A DNA stretch of 64,000 nucleotides from Bradyrhizobium sp. B097 (GTDB lineage Bacteria; Pseudomonadota; Alphaproteobacteria; Rhizobiales; Xanthobacteraceae), in the NCBI RefSeq assembly GCF_038957035.1, contig NZ_CP152412.1:1422501-1486500 (forward strand). The letters run 5' to 3'. This document shows, one piece after another, positions 61,377 to 64,000 of this stretch (the first letter of the stretch is position 1; each line of letters begins with the position of its first letter). The position numbers and the translations under genes were made by a program. The notes beneath the pieces were generated by a model, which saw only the letters and a list, made by a program, of their open reading frames with translations, had not been told where the DNA came from and searched no databases.

Positions 61377-61901
61377 ATGCGACTTTCGACTCTCACCCTT
61401 GCAGCGCTTGCGTTGCTGGCGCCGTTCGCCACCGCCAACGCGGCACCCCAGCAGGTTCAGGCCGGGGTTCTGCAATGCCAGGGCGGCGAGAACGTCGGCT
61501 TCGTCGTCGGCTCTGTTGCCCGCCTCGAGTGCGTGTTCCAGAGCGGCGGCCGCCGTCCTGAGCCCTATGTTGCGACCGTGAAGCGGATCGGCGTCGACCT
61601 CGGCGTCACCGCGACGACCCAGCTCGCCTGGGCCGTAAGCGCGCCGACCACGCAGCTTCCGCGCGGTGCGCTTGCCGGCAGCTACGGCGGCGTCGGCGTC
61701 AACGCGTCGGTCGGCCTCGGTGCCGGCGGCAACTTCCTGTTCGGCGGCCCGAACAACGCCTACGCGCTGCAGCCGATCAGCGTGCAGGGCCAGACCGGCC
61801 TCAACGTTGCGGCCGGCATCGCCGGGATCGATCTCGAGCCGGTCCGCACCGCTGGTCCGCGCCGGCATCATCGTCACCACCGTCATCATCACCACCACTA
61901 A
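61377..61901 (+). CDS. DUF992 protein with His-rich C-terminus
   Basis: 174 residues. Signal peptide (LTLAALALLAPFATANAAP, cleavage near 23), then the DUF992 domain: VQAGVLQCQGGENVGFVVGS and LECVFQSGGR, and ATTQLAWAVSAPTTQ near 80. The two Cys in Q-C-Q and L-E-C are typical. The tail is HHRHHRHHHHH, eight His or more, absent from its neighbour; it may bind metal. Secreted. Terminator follows. Confidence 0.9.
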   Translation: MRLSTLTLAALALLAPFATANAAPQQVQAGVLQCQGGENVGFVVGSVARLECVFQSGGRRPEPYVATVKRIGVDLGVTATTQLAWAVSAPTTQLPRGALAGSYGGVGVNASVGLGAGGNFLFGGPNNAYALQPISVQGQTGLNVAAGIAGIDLEPVRTAGPRRHHRHHRHHHHH

Positions 61902-61919
61902 GCTGGTCGGTGTTCGATC

Positions 61920-61951
61920 AAAGAGGCCCGCGAAAGCGGGCCTCTTTTTTT
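61920..61951 (+). terminator. Rho-independent terminator of the first DUF992 gene
   Basis: AAGAGGCCCGC (61921) pairs with GCGGGCCTCTT (61936-61946) around GAAA, followed by a T-run to 61951. Confidence 0.93.
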
Positions 61952-62175
61952 GTGGTCCGTTTTTGCCGTGCGTTGCTTGTTGTCTGTTGCATGACAGGGT
62001 CAGCAGGGCGCGCGGGGCATAGCAACACCGCCACATCACGTAACAATCGGTGGCCGAGCACCGCAAATTCTGGCTGCACAATCGATGTTATGGCATAGGA
62101 TGCGCAAGGCGCCGCAGATGCGGCGCCGTTCCGTTCTCTGCTCGCGTCATGCCTCTCAGCCGGAGACTCTCCAAC

Positions 62176-62658
62176 ATGCGTCGCTTCACTCTCCTTGTCG
62201 GTGCCGCCATCGCCACGCTGACCGCAATCGTTGGCGCCGACGCCCAACAGCCGAGCCAGCGCGTTCAGGTCGGCGTCCTGGAATGCCGCGGTGGCGCGAG
62301 TGTCGGCTTCATCGTCGGTTCAGTGACCCATCTCGGTTGCGTGCTGCGCGCCAACGGCCTGCCTGAGGATCGCTACATCGCGACCATCCAGAAGGTCGGC
62401 ATCGATCTCGGCATCACCCAGGAATCGGCGCTGGCCTGGGGCGTCTACGCACCGGTAGAGCGGCTCGGGCCGGGTGCGCTCTCCGGCAATTACGCCGGCG
62501 CGCAGGGCAGTGCGACGCTCGGCGTCGGCGTCGGCGGCAATGTGCTGGTCGGCGGCTCCGACAACACGATCGCCCTGCAGCCGCTCAGCGTGCAGGGCCA
62601 GGTCGGCGTCAACATCGCCGCCGGCCTCGAGAGCCTGGAGCTCCGTCCGGGCCGCTAA
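62176..62658 (+). CDS. DUF992 protein, second copy
   Basis: 160 residues. Signal peptide (LLVGAAIATLTAIVGADAQ), then VQVGVLECRGGASVGFIVGS and LGCVLRANGLPED, in the same order as the neighbour. It lacks the His tail. The ATG is at 62176 after CGGAGA. Its stop overlaps that of the hydrolase gene on the other strand by 4 bp. A tandem duplication with later divergence is likely. Confidence 0.9.
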   Translation: MRRFTLLVGAAIATLTAIVGADAQQPSQRVQVGVLECRGGASVGFIVGSVTHLGCVLRANGLPEDRYIATIQKVGIDLGITQESALAWGVYAPVERLGPGALSGNYAGAQGSATLGVGVGGNVLVGGSDNTIALQPLSVQGQVGVNIAAGLESLELRPGR

Positions 62659-63587
62659 CGCGCGCGCGCACCGTTCTGCATTCCGCCGAAGAAGCCGCGG
62701 GCTTCTTCGGCAACGATCCCGGGCGCTTCGGCGTGAACATAGTGCCCGGTGTCGACGAAGCTGATCGAAGGTTCGCTCCAATAGTCCCCCAGCCGGTCCG
62801 ACCATTCCGGCGAGATCAGCGGATCACGGCGGCCCCAGAGAAAGCGCGAAGGGATTTCGATGCGCGGCTGCAGCGGCAGTCTGCCTTCCAGCCAGAGCCG
62901 GCGATTGGGCGCGGACGAGAGATACCAGTCGAAGCCGCCCTGGATGTTGCCCGGCTTCATGAAGTTATCGACATAGGCTTCGAGCAGGTCGCCGAATACG
63001 GCGGGATCGTCGGCCGACCAATGCTCGAGGAAATGGCGGAAGTAGAGCCGGCATGACTCGCGCGAGCTTCCGACCAGTTGCGCAGCCCATGGCAGCTGCT
63101 GGAAGTATTGATACCAGACCTCGATCAGGTGGCCGGGCTCGCCGTAGCGTTGGCCGAGGCCCGGATAGGGCGTGCAGAGATAGAGCGTCCCTCGCAGCCG
63201 CCGCGGCTGACGATGCGACATCGCCTGCATGACATAGGCGCCGAGATCGCCGCCGATCACGCCGAAGCGGTCATGACCGAGCGCGTCCATGACCGCGAAC
63301 ATGTCCAGCGCGTGGCGCTCCGCCGTGGCGGACGCGTCAGGTCCCGGCACCGGCTTGCCGGTGTCGCCGCAGCCGCGCAGGTCCGGCGCGATCAGCTCGA
63401 AACTGTCGCCGAGCCGCAGCATCAGTGGGCGCCACACCAGCCAGAACTCCGGCCAGCCGTGGAGCAGGAGCAGCGGCGGCCCCTTGCCGAAACGCGCGAC
63501 GTTGACGAACAGGCCGCCGATATCGATCTTCTGTTGCGTGATGCCTGCCGCGGCCGCGTCCGCGAAGGCTTTTTCCAGTGCCGTCAT
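62655..63587 (-). CDS. Alpha/beta hydrolase (epoxide hydrolase-like)
   Basis: 310 residues. Oxyanion-hole motif LLLHGWPEFWLVWRPLM near 38, nucleophile Asp in GVIGGDLGAYVMQAMS near 112 (in place of the G-x-S/D-x-G form), a cap domain, then the catalytic Asp and His: LWGRRDPLISPEW near 250 and VDTGHYVHAEAPG near 280. Epoxide hydrolases and haloalkane dehalogenases share this. Cytoplasmic. Divergent from the LysR gene. Confidence 0.9.
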   Translation of the reverse strand: MTALEKAFADAAAAGITQQKIDIGGLFVNVARFGKGPPLLLLHGWPEFWLVWRPLMLRLGDSFELIAPDLRGCGDTGKPVPGPDASATAERHALDMFAVMDALGHDRFGVIGGDLGAYVMQAMSHRQPRRLRGTLYLCTPYPGLGQRYGEPGHLIEVWYQYFQQLPWAAQLVGSSRESCRLYFRHFLEHWSADDPAVFGDLLEAYVDNFMKPGNIQGGFDWYLSSAPNRRLWLEGRLPLQPRIEIPSRFLWGRRDPLISPEWSDRLGDYWSEPSISFVDTGHYVHAEAPGIVAEEARGFFGGMQNGARAR

Positions 63588-63650
63588 GGCGACCTCCTGT
63601 GGTTTGCCGCAGGCTGTCCGCGTTCGCGCGTCCGGTCCAATACCCGTTCG

Positions 63651-63675
63651 ATACGGTAGCAGAGCTATTGCGTAT
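63651..63675. promoter_or_regulatory. Possible LysR operator
   Basis: ATACG-N15-CGTAT dyad with inner TAGC/GCTA, 37 bp before the LysR ATG and 64 bp before the hydrolase gene. Its position between divergent genes fits a LysR box, but the spacing differs slightly from the classic T-N11-A. Confidence 0.35.
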
Positions 63676-63711
63676 GGCTGCCGGCGCCGGCCGCCGTGCT
63701 ATATCGCCGGC

Positions 63712-64000
63712 ATGGAATTGCGACACCTCAGATATTTCGTGGCGCTCGGCGAGGAATTAAATTTCACCCGCGCGGCCGAGCGGCTGCGCATCGCGCAGCC
63801 GCCGCTGAGCCAGCAGATCCGCCAGCTCGAGGACGAGCTCGGCGTGACGCTGCTGCAGCGGAATAGCCGTCCTGTCAGGCTCACCGAGGCCGGCGAGCTG
63901 TTTCTGGCGCGCGCACGCGCGCTGCTCGCAAGTTTCGAGAGTGCGGTGGCCGATACCCGGCGCGTCGGCCGCGGCCAGGCCGGCAAGCTCGCAATCGGAT
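63712..64000 (+). CDS. LysR family transcriptional regulator, cut by the window end
   Basis: The first 96 residues are present. Winged HTH LRYFVALGEELNFTRAAERL, then LRIAQPPLSQQIRQLEDELG near 25, like BenM/CatM-type LysR proteins, then TEAGELFLARARALLASFES. The effector domain lies beyond the window. It is divergent from the epoxide hydrolase-like gene, which it may control. Confidence 0.92.
   Translation, partial: MELRHLRYFVALGEELNFTRAAERLRIAQPPLSQQIRQLEDELGVTLLQRNSRPVRLTEAGELFLARARALLASFESAVADTRRVGRGQAGKLAIG

Overview
The window looks like a chromosomal segment of a Bradyrhizobium-type alphaproteobacterium (Rhizobiales). The grounds are high GC throughout, the gene set (UvrB with long terminal extensions, DUF992, DUF1800/DUF1501, CWC, DMT/DUF486 and many tiny single-helix membrane proteins), and several families of long imperfect palindromes of the kind scattered through Bradyrhizobium genomes. 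The 3' part of a tRNA-His without the usual C73 (it has U72 and A73, the alphaproteobacterial form) agrees with this. The taxonomic call is inference; no database was searched.

Left part, 1 to about 26,350: the right end of an integrated genomic island. It ends in a minus-strand tyrosine integrase (24869-26158), followed by a 48-nt copy of the tRNA-His 3' end (26306-26353) without a 5' half, which I read as an attachment-site scar. The island starts outside the window. It carries a cupin-XRE regulator, a methionine-rich protein (46 of 103 residues Met), a 2-hydroxyacid dehydrogenase broken by one in-frame TAA, a class II aldolase, a HAD phosphatase, a beta-carbonic anhydrase and a CmcJ-type oxidoreductase.

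The centre of the island (7655-20691) is the most interesting part. It has two amidases (the second an allophanate-hydrolase amidase domain without its usual C-terminal domain), a NitT/TauT-type ABC transporter, a DUF971 protein, an AprA-like flavoprotein, a two-cluster ferredoxin and a HEAT-repeat protein. A convergent Crp/Fnr regulator follows, then a second NitT/TauT-type ABC transporter whose binding protein carries a NosL-like C-terminal extension. A 12-bp motif, GCAA-N4-TTGC, occurs once upstream of each of the three plus-strand transcription units (7566, 13151, 17532) and is a plausible operator for the Crp/Fnr protein. I infer one regulon that imports and breaks down an unidentified small amide-type or sulfonate-type compound.

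The rest of the island holds an FAD/NAD(P)-binding protein, a quinone oxidoreductase and an Lrp/AsnC regulator.

Right part, from about 26,354: apparently core chromosome. It holds an orphan ParA-type ATPase with a GANTC-containing dyad before it, two MaoC dehydratases, two NTF2-like proteins, a GNAT enzyme, a DpnI-like methyl-directed endonuclease beside a small zinc-ribbon gene, uvrB, a lipoprotein, an FMO/LysR pair and an MBL-fold/SCO pair. Further right are glutathione transferases, an enoyl-CoA hydratase divergent from a TetR gene with a dyad between them, a DUF1800/DUF1501 pair, an aldo/keto reductase, a PAS protein, an aspartate-type aminotransferase with a strong terminator, tandem DUF992 genes and an alpha/beta hydrolase divergent from a LysR gene cut by the window end. 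Long palindromic intergenic repeats were seen only in this part.
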